Assembly (NCBI RefSeq): GCF_028623165.1
Contig: NZ_CP117768.1
Location: 1,736,001-1,800,000 of the forward strand
Length of the DNA: 64,000 bases
Source: Nostoc sp. UHCC 0926
GTDB taxonomy: Bacteria > Cyanobacteriota > Cyanobacteriia > Cyanobacteriales > Nostocaceae
Reading direction: 5' to 3'
Below, in pieces: positions 18,882 to 27,605 of this stretch; position 1 is the first letter of the stretch; each line of letters opens with the position of its first letter. Below the pieces are notes generated by a model, which was not told the DNA's origin, made no database searches, and was given only the letters and a program-made list of their open reading frames with translations. The position numbers and the translations under genes are program-made.

Positions 18882-19229
18882 TTAGCCACCACTGATTTTG
18901 GCTTTGTAACCTAGTTTGGTTAAAATCTCGACAATTTTCTGCTTGTGTTCGCCCTGAATTTCAATTTCGTTATCTTTAATTGTCCCACCTGTGCCGCACT
19001 GGGTTTTCAACTGCTTCACCAAATCTGCCAAGGTTTCTGGTTTGGCTTGAAAACCGCTAATCACCGTGACAGTTTTGCCTTTGCGTCCTTTGCGGGAAGC
19101 TTGTACTTTGAGATTTTGTTGTTGTGATGGCAGTTCTGGAATTGGTCTTTCTGTGGCGGCGGAGTTGTCGTTGCCAAATTCGCGGTAGACAAAGCTTTTG
19201 TCAGAAGATTTGGGATTGGAAGAAGACAT
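18882..19229 (-). CDS. SUI1/eIF1-family translation factor (YciH type)
   Basis: From the ATG at 19229 (MSSSNPKSSDKSFVYREFG) the protein is 115 residues. It has a flexible N-tail followed by the SUI1 fold: GKTVTVISGFQAKPETLADLVKQL, CGTGGTIKDNEIEIQGEHKQKIVEIL and LGYKAKISGG. Bacterial SUI1 proteins resemble eIF1 and can act in start-codon selection. In bacteria their role is minor or unclear. An upstream ATG at 19256 would add nine hydrophobic residues not typical of the family, so I prefer 19229. The next gene on that strand is the YqaE microprotein, 141 bp downstream. Confidence 0.93.
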   Translation of the reverse strand: MSSSNPKSSDKSFVYREFGNDNSAATERPIPELPSQQQNLKVQASRKGRKGKTVTVISGFQAKPETLADLVKQLKTQCGTGGTIKDNEIEIQGEHKQKIVEILTKLGYKAKISGG

Positions 19230-19256
19230 AAAATGAATGTTTAAGAAAAATTTCAA

Positions 19257-19698
19257 AGGCAGTGGAAACTTCTACGCAACCATTCTGCTCGGATATCAAT
19301 TTCTAGGCTAACATCACAAATCCATTCCAAGGGATTTAAAGGAATTGGGCATGGGGCATGGGGGAGGCAGTGCGGTCTTCTCCCTTGGCGTTAGCCTCTC
19401 CCAATGTGAGAAGGGGAGACGCCAAGGGCGATAGCGAAGCGGTAGCGAGTCATCGAGCGTCTGGGGTTTCCCCAAGTGGAGCAACCGTCATTGGGGAGCC
19501 ACTGCGTTCGTTGTCGGGGTTCCCCCGGTTGTACCCCTACGGGGATCTTGCTAGCAAGAGCGTCTCCGACAGGAGAAGCAAGTGGCGTCATTGGGCATTG
19601 AGTATCAACGAAGAATTTAGTCCTTAATCACCATTCCCCATATATGCCCTAGACTTTTCTATAATAATTAAGTTATTCCCGTCATCATAAATCAGCTT
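19257..19698. repeat. Repeat mosaic upstream of trpB
   Basis: From about 19340 to 19600 the sequence is built of GGGCATGGGGCATGG heptamers, CTTCTCCCTTGGCG, GGGGAGACGCCAAGGGCG, GCGTCTGGGGTTTCCCCAAGTGGAG and GCGTCTCCGACAGGAGAAG units. Long open frames across it are products of the repeats, not genes. The last 70 bp are AT-rich and should hold the trpB promoter. Confidence 0.6.
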
Positions 19699-20934
19699 GT
19701 GACTACCACTCCCCTATCTCCAAGTTCAACTGCTCAGGTTCCCGATACGCTAGGCCGCTTTGGACGCTTTGGCGGTAAGTATGTACCTGAAACGCTCATG
19801 CCTGCCCTTGCTGAATTAGAAACAGCTTATCAGCAATACCGCAATGATCCTGGTTTTCAAGCAGAACTACAGCAGTTGTTACGAGACTATGTAGGACGTG
19901 CCACACCATTGTATTTCGCTGAACGCCTCACTGCTCATTATGCCCGACCCGATCGCACGGGGCCACAAATTTTCTTAAAGCGCGAGGATTTAAATCATAC
20001 TGGCGCTCACAAAATTAATAATGCTCTTGGTCAAGTATTGTTGGCAAAGCGCATGGGTAAGCAACGAATTATTGCCGAAACTGGTGCTGGACAACATGGA
20101 GTTGCCACAGCCACAGTTTGCGCTCGTTTTGGGCTGGAATGCATAATTTACATGGGCGTTCATGACATGGAACGCCAAGCTTTGAATGTGTTCAGAATGC
20201 GGTTGATGGGGGCAGAAGTGCGTCCGGTGGAGGCGGGAACAGGAACGCTGAAGGATGCCACTTCTGAGGCAATCCGCGATTGGGTGACAAATGTGGAAAC
20301 AACTCACTACATCCTGGGTTCGGTAGCAGGGCCCCATCCTTACCCGATGATGGTACGTGATTTCCATGCAGTAATTGGTCAAGAAACTCGCGCCCAAGCA
20401 ATCGAAAAGTGGGGTGTATTGCCTGATATTCTCTTGGCTTGTGTCGGTGGTGGTTCCAATGCTATGGGACTATTCTATGAGTTTATCAATGAGTCTTCTA
20501 TCCGGTTTATTGGGGTTGAGGCAGCAGGAGAAGGTGTCAATACCCAAAAACACGCAGCAACCTTGACAAAAGGACGTATTGGTGTATTGCACGGAGCAAT
20601 GAGCTATCTCCTGCAAGATGAGGATGGGCAAATCATTGAGGCACACTCAATTAGTGCAGGTTTAGATTATCCCGGTGTAGGTCCAGAACATAGCTATTTG
20701 AAGGATATTGGTCGTGCCGAATACTATAGTGTGACGGATGCAGAAGCTTTGGCGGCATTCCAGCGATTGTCAAAATTGGAAGGGATTATCCCGGCATTGG
20801 AAACAGCCCATGCGATCGCCTACCTCGAAACTCTATGTCCCCAACTAACTGACAGTCCCCGGATTGTAATTAACTGCTCTGGACGCGGCGATAAGGATGT
20901 ACATACAGTAGCCAAGTTATTAAATGATGCGTAA
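19699..20934 (+). CDS. trpB: Tryptophan synthase beta chain
   Basis: Condenses indole with serine, using PLP. The 411-residue protein starts at a GTG ([10 protein letters not shown]) and shows [20 protein letters not shown], the PLP lysine in [11 protein letters not shown] (Lys105), [12 protein letters not shown], and the phosphate-binding [10 protein letters not shown]. All are characteristic of the main TrpB1 type that pairs with TrpA. No trpA is in the window, so the subunits are encoded apart, as is usual in cyanobacteria. A methyltransferase gene begins 31 bp after the stop, suggesting co-transcription. Confidence 0.97.
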   Translation: MTTTPLSPSSTAQVPDTLGRFGRFGGKYVPETLMPALAELETAYQQYRNDPGFQAELQQLLRDYVGRATPLYFAERLTAHYARPDRTGPQIFLKREDLNHTGAHKINNALGQVLLAKRMGKQRIIAETGAGQHGVATATVCARFGLECIIYMGVHDMERQALNVFRMRLMGAEVRPVEAGTGTLKDATSEAIRDWVTNVETTHYILGSVAGPHPYPMMVRDFHAVIGQETRAQAIEKWGVLPDILLACVGGGSNAMGLFYEFINESSIRFIGVEAAGEGVNTQKHAATLTKGRIGVLHGAMSYLLQDEDGQIIEAHSISAGLDYPGVGPEHSYLKDIGRAEYYSVTDAEALAAFQRLSKLEGIIPALETAHAIAYLETLCPQLTDSPRIVINCSGRGDKDVHTVAKLLNDA

Positions 20935-20965
20935 ATTTACACCCAATTTTTGAGAGGAAGCAATA

Positions 20966-22123
20966 ATGGATCAACAATTCCAACACTCTATGTTACCGCA
21001 ACCCACTCACGACGAGTTGGCACGCCAAAACTTTGTGCAAAGTATGACTATGCACATTTCCAGGAATATCTATCCTGGGAATAAAGTACTTTATGAAAAA
21101 CTAGCCAAGCCGAAGTTTGAACAAGAACATCAGCGTCCTCCCCAGAATCGTTATGAAATTCGGGAAGTAATGCAGGATGAACCCTACTACCGCTGGACGG
21201 GTGCCCTCAAGCGAATCAACCAGGAAATGTTATGGGATGCTGTAAATACCAGTGTTGACAGACAACTGCCAGAGTTGATTGAGCGTGCCAAAGATCAGGG
21301 TAGTGAACTGGGTACTTTAACCCTCGACCCAAATTTTCAAATACCTACTTATGAAAAGGCTGTAGACATTCACTGTATGCCCGGAGGATATCACAGTGAA
21401 TTCACTGCTGATGATATAGCTGCTGGTGCAACTTACGATCGCGGCTCTTACGTTTATGGTGTAGGTTGGTTGGGGCCGCTTAACGATGATATAGGGCTAT
21501 CTATAGTCCAGAACTACATCCTACCAGAGTATCCCGACTTTCGACCCAGAAAAATTCTCGATATGGGATGTTCTGCTGGCAATAGCACATTACCCTATGT
21601 AGATGGTTTCCCAGATGCAGAAGTCCATGCCATAGATGTAGGCGCACCCATGTTGCGTTATGCTCATGCAAGAGCCGAATCCTTAGGAAAACGGGTACAC
21701 TTCTCTCAGCAAAATGCCGAACACACTAACTTTCCAGATGAATCATTTGACTTAGTGGTTTCTCACATTTTGCTGCATGAAATTCCCCCGCCAGCCGTCC
21801 GTAAAGTTATGCAAGAATCTTATCGTCTACTGGCTCCTGGTGGAATGATGCTCCATGTGGAAGCACCCCTGTATCGTCACATGGATGTGTATGCACAGTT
21901 CATGTTTGATTGGCAAACCGCTAACAACAACGAACCCTTCTGGAGTGCTGTACGCGATCTGGATTTGGTGACGCTAGCTACTGAGGCTGGTTTTGCAGTA
22001 GATAAGACATTCGAGAAGTTTGTCCCTAATGGGGCATGGAAAGCAAAAGTAACTAATGACCTGTTTAAAAATGGTAACTCAGGCAGCAAAGGCACTTGGT
22101 TTGTAGTTGCTGCAACTAAGTAA
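20966..22123 (+). CDS. Class I SAM-dependent methyltransferase, substrate unknown
   Basis: The 385-residue protein has an all-alpha N-terminal region of about 190 residues and a Rossmann methyltransferase domain. SAM motif I is KILDMGCSAGNSTLP (about 196-210). Motif II acid is in AEVHAIDVGAPML, and SFDLVVSHILLHEIPP and YRLLAPGGMMLHVE follow. GAGGAAGCAATAATG gives a good ribosome site. It begins 31 bp after trpB and is followed by a 95-residue helical gene. The N-terminal domain (YPGNKVLYEKLAKPKF, QDEPYYRWTGALKRINQEM) is not one I can name. A tryptophan-derived or quinone-like substrate is possible from the context, but this is a guess. Confidence 0.88.
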   Translation: MDQQFQHSMLPQPTHDELARQNFVQSMTMHISRNIYPGNKVLYEKLAKPKFEQEHQRPPQNRYEIREVMQDEPYYRWTGALKRINQEMLWDAVNTSVDRQLPELIERAKDQGSELGTLTLDPNFQIPTYEKAVDIHCMPGGYHSEFTADDIAAGATYDRGSYVYGVGWLGPLNDDIGLSIVQNYILPEYPDFRPRKILDMGCSAGNSTLPYVDGFPDAEVHAIDVGAPMLRYAHARAESLGKRVHFSQQNAEHTNFPDESFDLVVSHILLHEIPPPAVRKVMQESYRLLAPGGMMLHVEAPLYRHMDVYAQFMFDWQTANNNEPFWSAVRDLDLVTLATEAGFAVDKTFEKFVPNGAWKAKVTNDLFKNGNSGSKGTWFVVAATK

Positions 22124-22292
22124 GCAGAGGAAGTATACCAATTCGTAATCACGTTCGCGGACTCGCTAACGTAATTCGTAATGACGCTCTCTACGGGACG
22201 CGGACTCCCTAACGTAATTGAGAAAGTCAGATTTTAATCTGGGTTTCTTTCTTTTGTATGTGTAGTCTTATTTTTGGAGAATTGGTATTAGG

Positions 22293-22580
22293 ATGGCAAA
22301 AATAGCTAAGGGTAAACGACCTGTTTACTTAGACAATCCGCAAATCGATAAATTGTTGGCGATCGTCATGGCTTTGACTGGTGAGGTATCCGTGTTGCGT
22401 GAGCGGCTGGACACCATTGAACAGGTGTTAGAGGTTAAAGGGATTTTATCGGCTACTGAGATTGAAGCTTACGAGCCGGATGCCAAAGTAACTAAGGAAC
22501 GGGAACAGTGGCGTGCAGAATATATTGCGCGGGTGTTGCGCGTGGTACAGGAAGAGTTAGAAACTCTCAACCAAAGCTAG
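22293..22580 (+). CDS. Small helical/coiled-coil protein, unknown
   Basis: The 95-residue, charged, all-helical protein has a likely coiled coil from about 17 to 60 (IDKLLAIVMALTGEVSVLRE) and a second helix with KEREQWRAEYIARVLRVV. GGAGAATTGGTATTAGGATG provides a ribosome site. It lies 169 bp after the methyltransferase on the same strand, so it may be the last gene of a trpB-methyltransferase unit, perhaps as a partner subunit. I do not recognise a named family. Confidence 0.72.
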   Translation: MAKIAKGKRPVYLDNPQIDKLLAIVMALTGEVSVLRERLDTIEQVLEVKGILSATEIEAYEPDAKVTKEREQWRAEYIARVLRVVQEELETLNQS

Positions 22581-22616
22581 TCGCCCAGAAGTTTTAGTAA
22601 AAAAGTTTATGCCATT

Positions 22617-22736
22617 TACAGCAGTTTGCAAGTAAGTGAGGTACAAAAGGCAGGACTCAAAATCAGATATAAAGAGTTTTTACCTCCTGCCTCCAAACCC
22701 GTAGCTTTGTACTTCATGCAAAAGAAAACTGCTGTA
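22617..22736. mobile_element. 120-bp fold-back (MITE-like) element
   Basis: Outer arms TACAGCAGTTT (22617-22627) and AAACTGCTGTA (22726-22736) are perfect inverses. Further inside, GTACAAA/TTTGTAC and GGCAGGA/TCCTGCC also pair, so nearly the whole element can fold into one long hairpin. There is no gene inside. It matches the non-autonomous fold-back repeats of this group. Confidence 0.65.
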
Positions 22737-23128
22737 TATCTCATATTCCACAATTTAGTCAGTATTAATCATTAGTAAATTTATCTCTTTAGATTCAAAA
22801 ATAGTTCATAATAATTACTTTTACTAAGTATTGATACTGTTAATTATTAGAAATTTTTGATTGTTGTTTAACCATTATTAGCCAGATATTGGAAATATTC
22901 GTGTATTACAAAATGAAGTGCGGAAAAGGGTCTATCTAAAAATTATCATACTAATGGTAGATGGCAATTTTTTATAAACATGAAAAAGTTTTCGTAAAAT
23001 TGTGAATTTAAACGTTTGCTGGTAGTTTTTGAACATAAAACCCCATAAACAGAGGTATATAGACCTATAACCAATTTGTCACATTGACACTAGCTTGGTT
23101 AGATTGTCTGTAACTTTAGTTACAGCAA
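22737..23128. other. AT-rich spacer before the first CAP gene
   Basis: No gene seen. Strongly AT-rich; it should contain the promoter of the secreted CAP-domain gene. Confidence 0.4.
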
Positions 23129-23656
23129 ATGATTAAAACAACAATTTACGGACTTACTTTAAGCACCATTATTCTCAATAGTGGAGCTATCGCTACTCCT
23201 GTAATAAATCAAACTTTTACGTCAAAAAGTTTATATGTATCAACTGATACTTTTAAGATTGCAGCATCTAGGATAGACACTGCTGCTCTAGAACAGTCGG
23301 TTTTCAACCAAATTAATAACTACAGAGCTTCTCAAGGGCTACCAGCGCTGACTCGTAATTCTGCCATCGAGAATCAAGCCAGGATTCACAGTCAGAACAT
23401 GGCTAATGGTACAGTTCCCTTTGGACATACGGGATTTTCAGAACGTGTTAGAGCAATCGGTATTCCTTACAGAGCAGCTGGTGAAAATGTCGCTTACAAC
23501 CAGGGATATAGTGATCCTGCCACAATAGCTGTTCAAGGCTGGCTCAAAAGTCCAGGGCATCTAGCCAATATCAAAGGTAATTATGATAAGACGGGGATTA
23601 GTGTCGCTAGCAACAGTAGAGGCGCAATCTACTTCACACAAATTTTCCTTCGCTGA
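23129..23656 (+). CDS. Secreted CAP/SCP-domain protein (paralogue 1)
   Basis: The 175-residue protein has an N-terminal signal sequence (MIKTTIYGLTLSTIILNSGAIA) and one CAP domain from about residue 53. Typical segments are QINNYRASQGLPALTRN, NQARIHSQNMANG, FGHTGFSERV, GENVAYNQGY and GWLKSPGHLANI, ending YFTQIFLR. The His-Glu-His residues that line the CAP cavity are present (in GHTGF, GENVA, PGHL). Bacterial CAP proteins are extracellular with unsettled roles (lipid or peptide binding, stress). A paralogue follows 333 bp downstream. Confidence 0.92.
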   Translation: MIKTTIYGLTLSTIILNSGAIATPVINQTFTSKSLYVSTDTFKIAASRIDTAALEQSVFNQINNYRASQGLPALTRNSAIENQARIHSQNMANGTVPFGHTGFSERVRAIGIPYRAAGENVAYNQGYSDPATIAVQGWLKSPGHLANIKGNYDKTGISVASNSRGAIYFTQIFLR

Positions 23657-23989
23657 TAGATTTGGTAAAATTTAGGTTTGTTTTCTCAAATTCCCCAGAC
23701 TTCAGCCTGCTAGCAGGCTGAATAATGTAGTTTCAATGACATTTGTCTATTGAAGACTAGATTATTTTTTTAGTAATTGATGAAAATTCTTAAATTATCA
23801 GTAAAAATAACCGTGATTTCATGAAGCTTATTTATTGAAGTATTGACAATTGGAAATGATTGTTTATACTTCCTGTACAACGATGTAGCCAGTTTGCCGA
23901 AATTCATCAATCCTTAATAGGATCATGGTATATATTGTTGGAACTATAGGGTAGAGTAGAAGTCATCTCTACACATTACGCAATTCTCC
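23657..23989. other. Spacer between CAP paralogues
   Basis: No gene seen. CAGCCTGCTAGCAGGCTGA near 23704-23722 is a short palindrome that could act as terminator for the first CAP gene, though no T run follows directly. Confidence 0.45.
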
Positions 23990-24538
23990 ATGTTCCGACA
24001 AACTGCTTTTGGCATCGCTTTAAGTGCGCTTGTCCTTGCTAGTGGATTAACGACTGTTCCGATACCAAATTATCCTTCTACAAATACATCCACCCGTAAT
24101 AAGCTGTTGTCACTTTTTTCCAGTCAGGTTGCAATATCGACTCCTACTTTTAAAACTACAGAGCTAGAAAAATCAGTTTTTGACGAAATTAATCGATATC
24201 GGGCTTCTAAAGGACTGCCAAAGTTGACCATAAATGCAAATATCACTCGACAGGCAAGAATTCATAGTCAAAATATGGCTAAAGGTAAAACGCCATTTAG
24301 CCATCAGGGATTTGAACGGCGAGTCAAAGCTATCCCTATTCGCTACAACAGTGCGGCGGAAAATGTTGCTTTCAATCGGGGATATAGCAACCCTGTGGAC
24401 AAAGCTGTTACTGGTTGGATCAACAGTCCCGGACATTTAAAAAATCTTAAAGGAAATTATAACCTGACTGGAATTGGCGTTGCTACGAATAATCAAGGCG
24501 AAGTCTACCTGACACAAATGTTTTTCCGCACTAGGTAG
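23990..24538 (+). CDS. Secreted CAP/SCP-domain protein (paralogue 2)
   Basis: The 182-residue protein has a signal sequence (MFRQTAFGIALSALVLASGL) and a CAP domain from about 62: EINRYRASKGLPKLTIN, RQARIHSQNMAKG, FSHQGFERRVKAI, AENVAFNRGYSN, GWINSPGHLKNLKGNYNLTG. It is collinear with the gene upstream and clearly similar through the CAP domain, while the signal peptide and linker differ. The pair looks like a tandem duplication old enough to have diverged. Each has its own spacer, so they may be regulated separately. Confidence 0.92.
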   Translation: MFRQTAFGIALSALVLASGLTTVPIPNYPSTNTSTRNKLLSLFSSQVAISTPTFKTTELEKSVFDEINRYRASKGLPKLTINANITRQARIHSQNMAKGKTPFSHQGFERRVKAIPIRYNSAAENVAFNRGYSNPVDKAVTGWINSPGHLKNLKGNYNLTGIGVATNNQGEVYLTQMFFRTR

Positions 24539-24627
24539 ATTTAATTTCTGATTTTTTTGCACAATAATAATGTAGTGTCTGACAAGACTTTTATCTGCTG
24601 GACACTGCAATTATTTTTGAACAATTC

Positions 24628-25257
24628 ATGAGATTACAAGATTTTCAGGTGAGCGATCGCGACCTCAGTGACGCAGCCCTTGGACAGTATTTAGAATCTA
24701 CAGCGATCGCAGTTGATACAGAAACGATGGGATTATTGCCGCAACGTGATCGCTTGTGTCTTGTCCAGCTGTGCAATCTAGAAGGAAAAGTGACTGCAAT
24801 TCGCATAGTCAAAGGACAAGCTGACGCTCCAAACTTAAAAAAACTCTTGGAAGCGGCTAATGTTGTAAAAGTGTTTCACTTTGCTCGCTTTGACCTTGCC
24901 ACTTTACGAGCCAATCTGGGGATTCAGGTTCAGCCTGTTTTTTGCACCAAAATTGCCAGTAAGTTAGCCCGTACTTACACAAATCGTCACGGACTTAAAG
25001 ATGTGGTGCAAGAGTTAGAAAAAGTGGAACTGGATAAAAGCTCTCAAAGTTCTGATTGGGGTAACGCTGCCAGTTTATCTGAAGCTCAACTAAGTTACGC
25101 TGCCAATGATGTGCGCTACTTACTTAGTGTGCAGCAGAAGTTAACAGAAATGCTCAAACGAGAAGAACGTTGGGAAATTGCTCAAGAATGTTTTGAATTT
25201 CTACCAACAATTGTTTCTTTAGATTTGTTGCAATTCAAGGATTTGTTTGAACACTGA
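24628..25257 (+). CDS. RNase D-type 3'-5' exonuclease (DEDDy)
   Basis: The 209-residue protein consists of the exonuclease domain only. DEDDy residues: Asp30/Glu32 in AVDTETMGL, Asp89 in FHFARFDLATL, and Tyr157/Asp161 in YAANDVRYLL. It lacks the HRDC domains of E. coli RNase D, so it is the short form common in cyanobacteria. Expected role is 3' trimming of tRNA or other small RNAs in the cytoplasm. It starts 89 bp after the second CAP gene, with its own spacer. Confidence 0.93.
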   Translation: MRLQDFQVSDRDLSDAALGQYLESTAIAVDTETMGLLPQRDRLCLVQLCNLEGKVTAIRIVKGQADAPNLKKLLEAANVVKVFHFARFDLATLRANLGIQVQPVFCTKIASKLARTYTNRHGLKDVVQELEKVELDKSSQSSDWGNAASLSEAQLSYAANDVRYLLSVQQKLTEMLKREERWEIAQECFEFLPTIVSLDLLQFKDLFEH

Positions 25258-25606
25258 ATCAAACAGTAAACCTCTTGCAAAAGTTATATTTCTGGAGGAG
25301 AAGCCTCTGGAGGCAAAATATTTTGTCTCCTGACTCTTCAACTTATCACATGTCTTTTCTTATAGTCAACGCCAAGGGCGAACGGCAACTTGTTCTCCTG
25401 CACGCTATTACGTAGCTTGCTTCCTCGTAGGGGTACGGGGAATGGCAAAAGCTGCGGCTCAGAGTTCTCTGTGAATTCTGACTTATTTCCTCACGAGAAA
25501 TTGAGATTTTGCAAGAAGTCTATTACTGATTTCCTAAGTTATTTTATGCATAAGAGCCAACATTGGAATCATCTGAACCTGTAGGAGTTCTAGATTCGCT
25601 AATGTC
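25258..25606. other. Convergent spacer with repeats
   Basis: No gene seen. 25309-25330 is an almost perfect dyad (GGAGGCAAAAT/ATTTTGTCTCC) shortly after the exonuclease gene and may end transcription. 25368-25400 contains a CGCCAAGGGCGAACGGCAAC repeat. Confidence 0.4.
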
Positions 25607-26413
25607 TTACTTCACGTCATCGGTTTTCTGTTGAATGTCTTGCTTCACGTCACTGGCTTTTTCTTGGATGCCTTCTTTGACGTCACCGGTTTTCTGTTGA
25701 ATGTCTTGCTTTACGTCACTGGCTTTCTCCTTAGCCTCACTGGCTTTCTCTTGAATGTCTTGCTTCACGTCACTGGCTTTCTCTTGAATGCCTTCCTTGA
25801 CGTCACTGGCTTTCTCCTTAGCGTCACTGGCTTTCTCTTGAATGCCTTCTTTTAGGTTACTGGCTCCCTCTTGAATGCTTTCCTTTAAATTACTGGCTCC
25901 CTCTTGAATGCCTTCTTTTAGGTTACTGGCTCCCCTTTTAATGGCTTCTGTCGGGCTAGTGCCTCCCTTTTGCAGATTCTCTTGATGATTTTTTAGCCGA
26001 TCTACCACATTGTAGTCATCTGCACCTGGGGGAGTTGTTGATTCAACAATGCCTTCTGTTGGGCCACCGATCTCCTTCCACGCAGCAAGACCACCTTTGA
26101 GTTGAGAGACATGCTCAAATCCATTAGAACGCAGTTGTTGTGCGGCTTGGGCAGTTTCTTCTTCATTAGCTCCGTAAACGTAAATATCCCGGATCTTAGC
26201 CAAAGAAGCTACTGCCCGTTCTACTAATCCATCTACTGGCATCGGCATCGCTCCCATAATGTGACCTTCGTTGAAGGTATTGCGATCGCGCACATCCAGT
26301 ATTGTAAAAGCTGGTTCGCCCCATTCTAGACGAGTCTTTAAGACATGAGCTTCAGATTGTGATTCTATTGGTGGCTGTGGGGGAATGATGCCGCCTGCTA
26401 AATTGTTAGCCAT
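25607..26413 (-). CDS. Rhodanese-fold domain fused to LEA-like repeats
   Basis: Residues about 20-120 form a rhodanese-like domain (FTILDVRDRNTFNEGHIMGAMPMPV, LKGGLAAWKEIGGP). At the place of the catalytic cysteine it reads IYVYGANEEET, so the active-site Cys is replaced by Gly and sulfur transfer is unlikely. From about 155 to the end, some 110 residues are Lys/Glu/Ala-rich 11-residue repeats (GASNLKEGIQE, KASDVKQDIQE, KASDAKE). They resemble group 3 LEA proteins, which protect membranes or proteins during drying. There is no signal peptide. The fusion suggests a scaffold or stress protein, not an enzyme. Confidence 0.85.
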   Translation of the reverse strand: MANNLAGGIIPPQPPIESQSEAHVLKTRLEWGEPAFTILDVRDRNTFNEGHIMGAMPMPVDGLVERAVASLAKIRDIYVYGANEEETAQAAQQLRSNGFEHVSQLKGGLAAWKEIGGPTEGIVESTTPPGADDYNVVDRLKNHQENLQKGGTSPTEAIKRGASNLKEGIQEGASNLKESIQEGASNLKEGIQEKASDAKEKASDVKEGIQEKASDVKQDIQEKASEAKEKASDVKQDIQQKTGDVKEGIQEKASDVKQDIQQKTDDVK

Positions 26414-27605
26414 AATTATTCCTTACTGACGATATTAATAGCAATTTAATGGACTAAGCATATTTAATTGCTCTTTCTCTGGGATGAATATTTTAAAACT
26501 ATCTCCTCAGATAGAGTGGTAATTTAAATAATTTCTACCAATTAATCAATTGCCAATAAAGCCATTTAAGACTATATATGACAAGACAATGTTTTATATT
26601 AAGTTAATTAAATATATTTAAATTTTATGTTGATAATATTGAATAATACAGCCACATTTAAATAAAATTAAATTTCCTATAATCCCTACATAATTGAAAA
26701 AATCTTAGTTTAAAATTAAAAATATTCAATCATTACTATAGTATTTTTGGACTTTTTCAATATCTGCGATCGCTAACAATAATATCTTTTCAATTTCTTG
26801 CTGCACTGTTGGAGTTATACAAGCAGCGCTATAGCGATTCTCATTTGAATAAGGTACAAGATAGGACACGGCAATACCGTGTCCTATCTTGTATCTGTGT
26901 TCTACCAAGAGGACTCAAGGTATGGCCAGATTTGGAGACTTGAGGAAATTGTTTACCCATCCCAATGCACGGGCGGCAACGCAATGCGGATTTAATGCAA
27001 AAGCACCACTTTTTGGTGGTTCCCAATCAGGTAAGGTCGCAATTCCCATCTGCAAGACTCCCCTTCGCCAGATTAAGAGCTTACAAAAATTTTGGCAAAA
27101 CTGGCAAAATCACCCTTAGCTTGCCACCAGTCCAAGACTTGTCATAGTCTGATGCTGAAACTTGTAGTATACTATATGCTTAAGAGGGTAGCTACATGTA
27201 AATGCACGCTGAGTAAATTTTCGTAGACCCTCTTCAAGAAGACATACCTGTTGCCTAGAGTACATTTGTGGAAATAGGAGTTTAGAGTCTAGGTTGGCTT
27301 ATAGCCTTGTTTGTGAGCCTTTGTAGATACCTAATTAATCAGGTAGTGCGTTACTGTTCCAAAGTTGTAGCAATTGCTGTGGCGTTTGTTATTTCTCTCG
27401 ATTATTTGCGGTTATGGAAATGGTCTTCAATTACACTCATTTTCATGATAAAAGTTTATTATTATACAATATAAATTAAAAATTTTACAAAAATCATCCA
27501 CTAATTATATATTCTATAAGGATTACATGATTGAAGTTTTCATATTTATGGAAAATTAATTGTATACAAGTACTACAGTAGCGATACTACTCAGCATAGA
27601 CGCGC
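26414..27605. other. Long spacer with hairpin and possible gene remnants
   Basis: About 1.2 kb without a secure gene. On the minus strand 26726-26820 encodes CITPTVQQEIEKILLLAIADIEKVQKYY, which looks like the tail of a lost gene interrupted by the 26855 hairpin. On the plus strand 26922-27119 a 65-codon frame (MARFGDLRKLFTHPNARAAT) has weak support. The last 200 bp are AT-rich and precede the response-regulator gene. Confidence 0.4.
26855..26893. repeat. Perfect 17-bp inverted repeat (GGACACGG type)
   Basis: TACAAGATAGGACACGG (26855-26871), loop CAATA, then CCGTGTCCTATCTTGTA (26877-26893). Hairpins with a GGACACGGCA.T.CCGTGTCC core are a common dispersed repeat in filamentous cyanobacteria. 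It is not placed as a terminator of any nearby gene. Confidence 0.8.

Noticed and set aside
19358..19627. 89-codon plus-strand frame before trpB
   Set aside because: Consists wholly of dispersed repeat units; composition is not protein-like and there is no ribosome site.
26922..27119. 65-codon plus-strand frame (MARFGDLRKLFTHPNARAAT)
   Set aside because: Weak ribosome site, no similarity I recognise; left as a possible remnant in the spacer entry.
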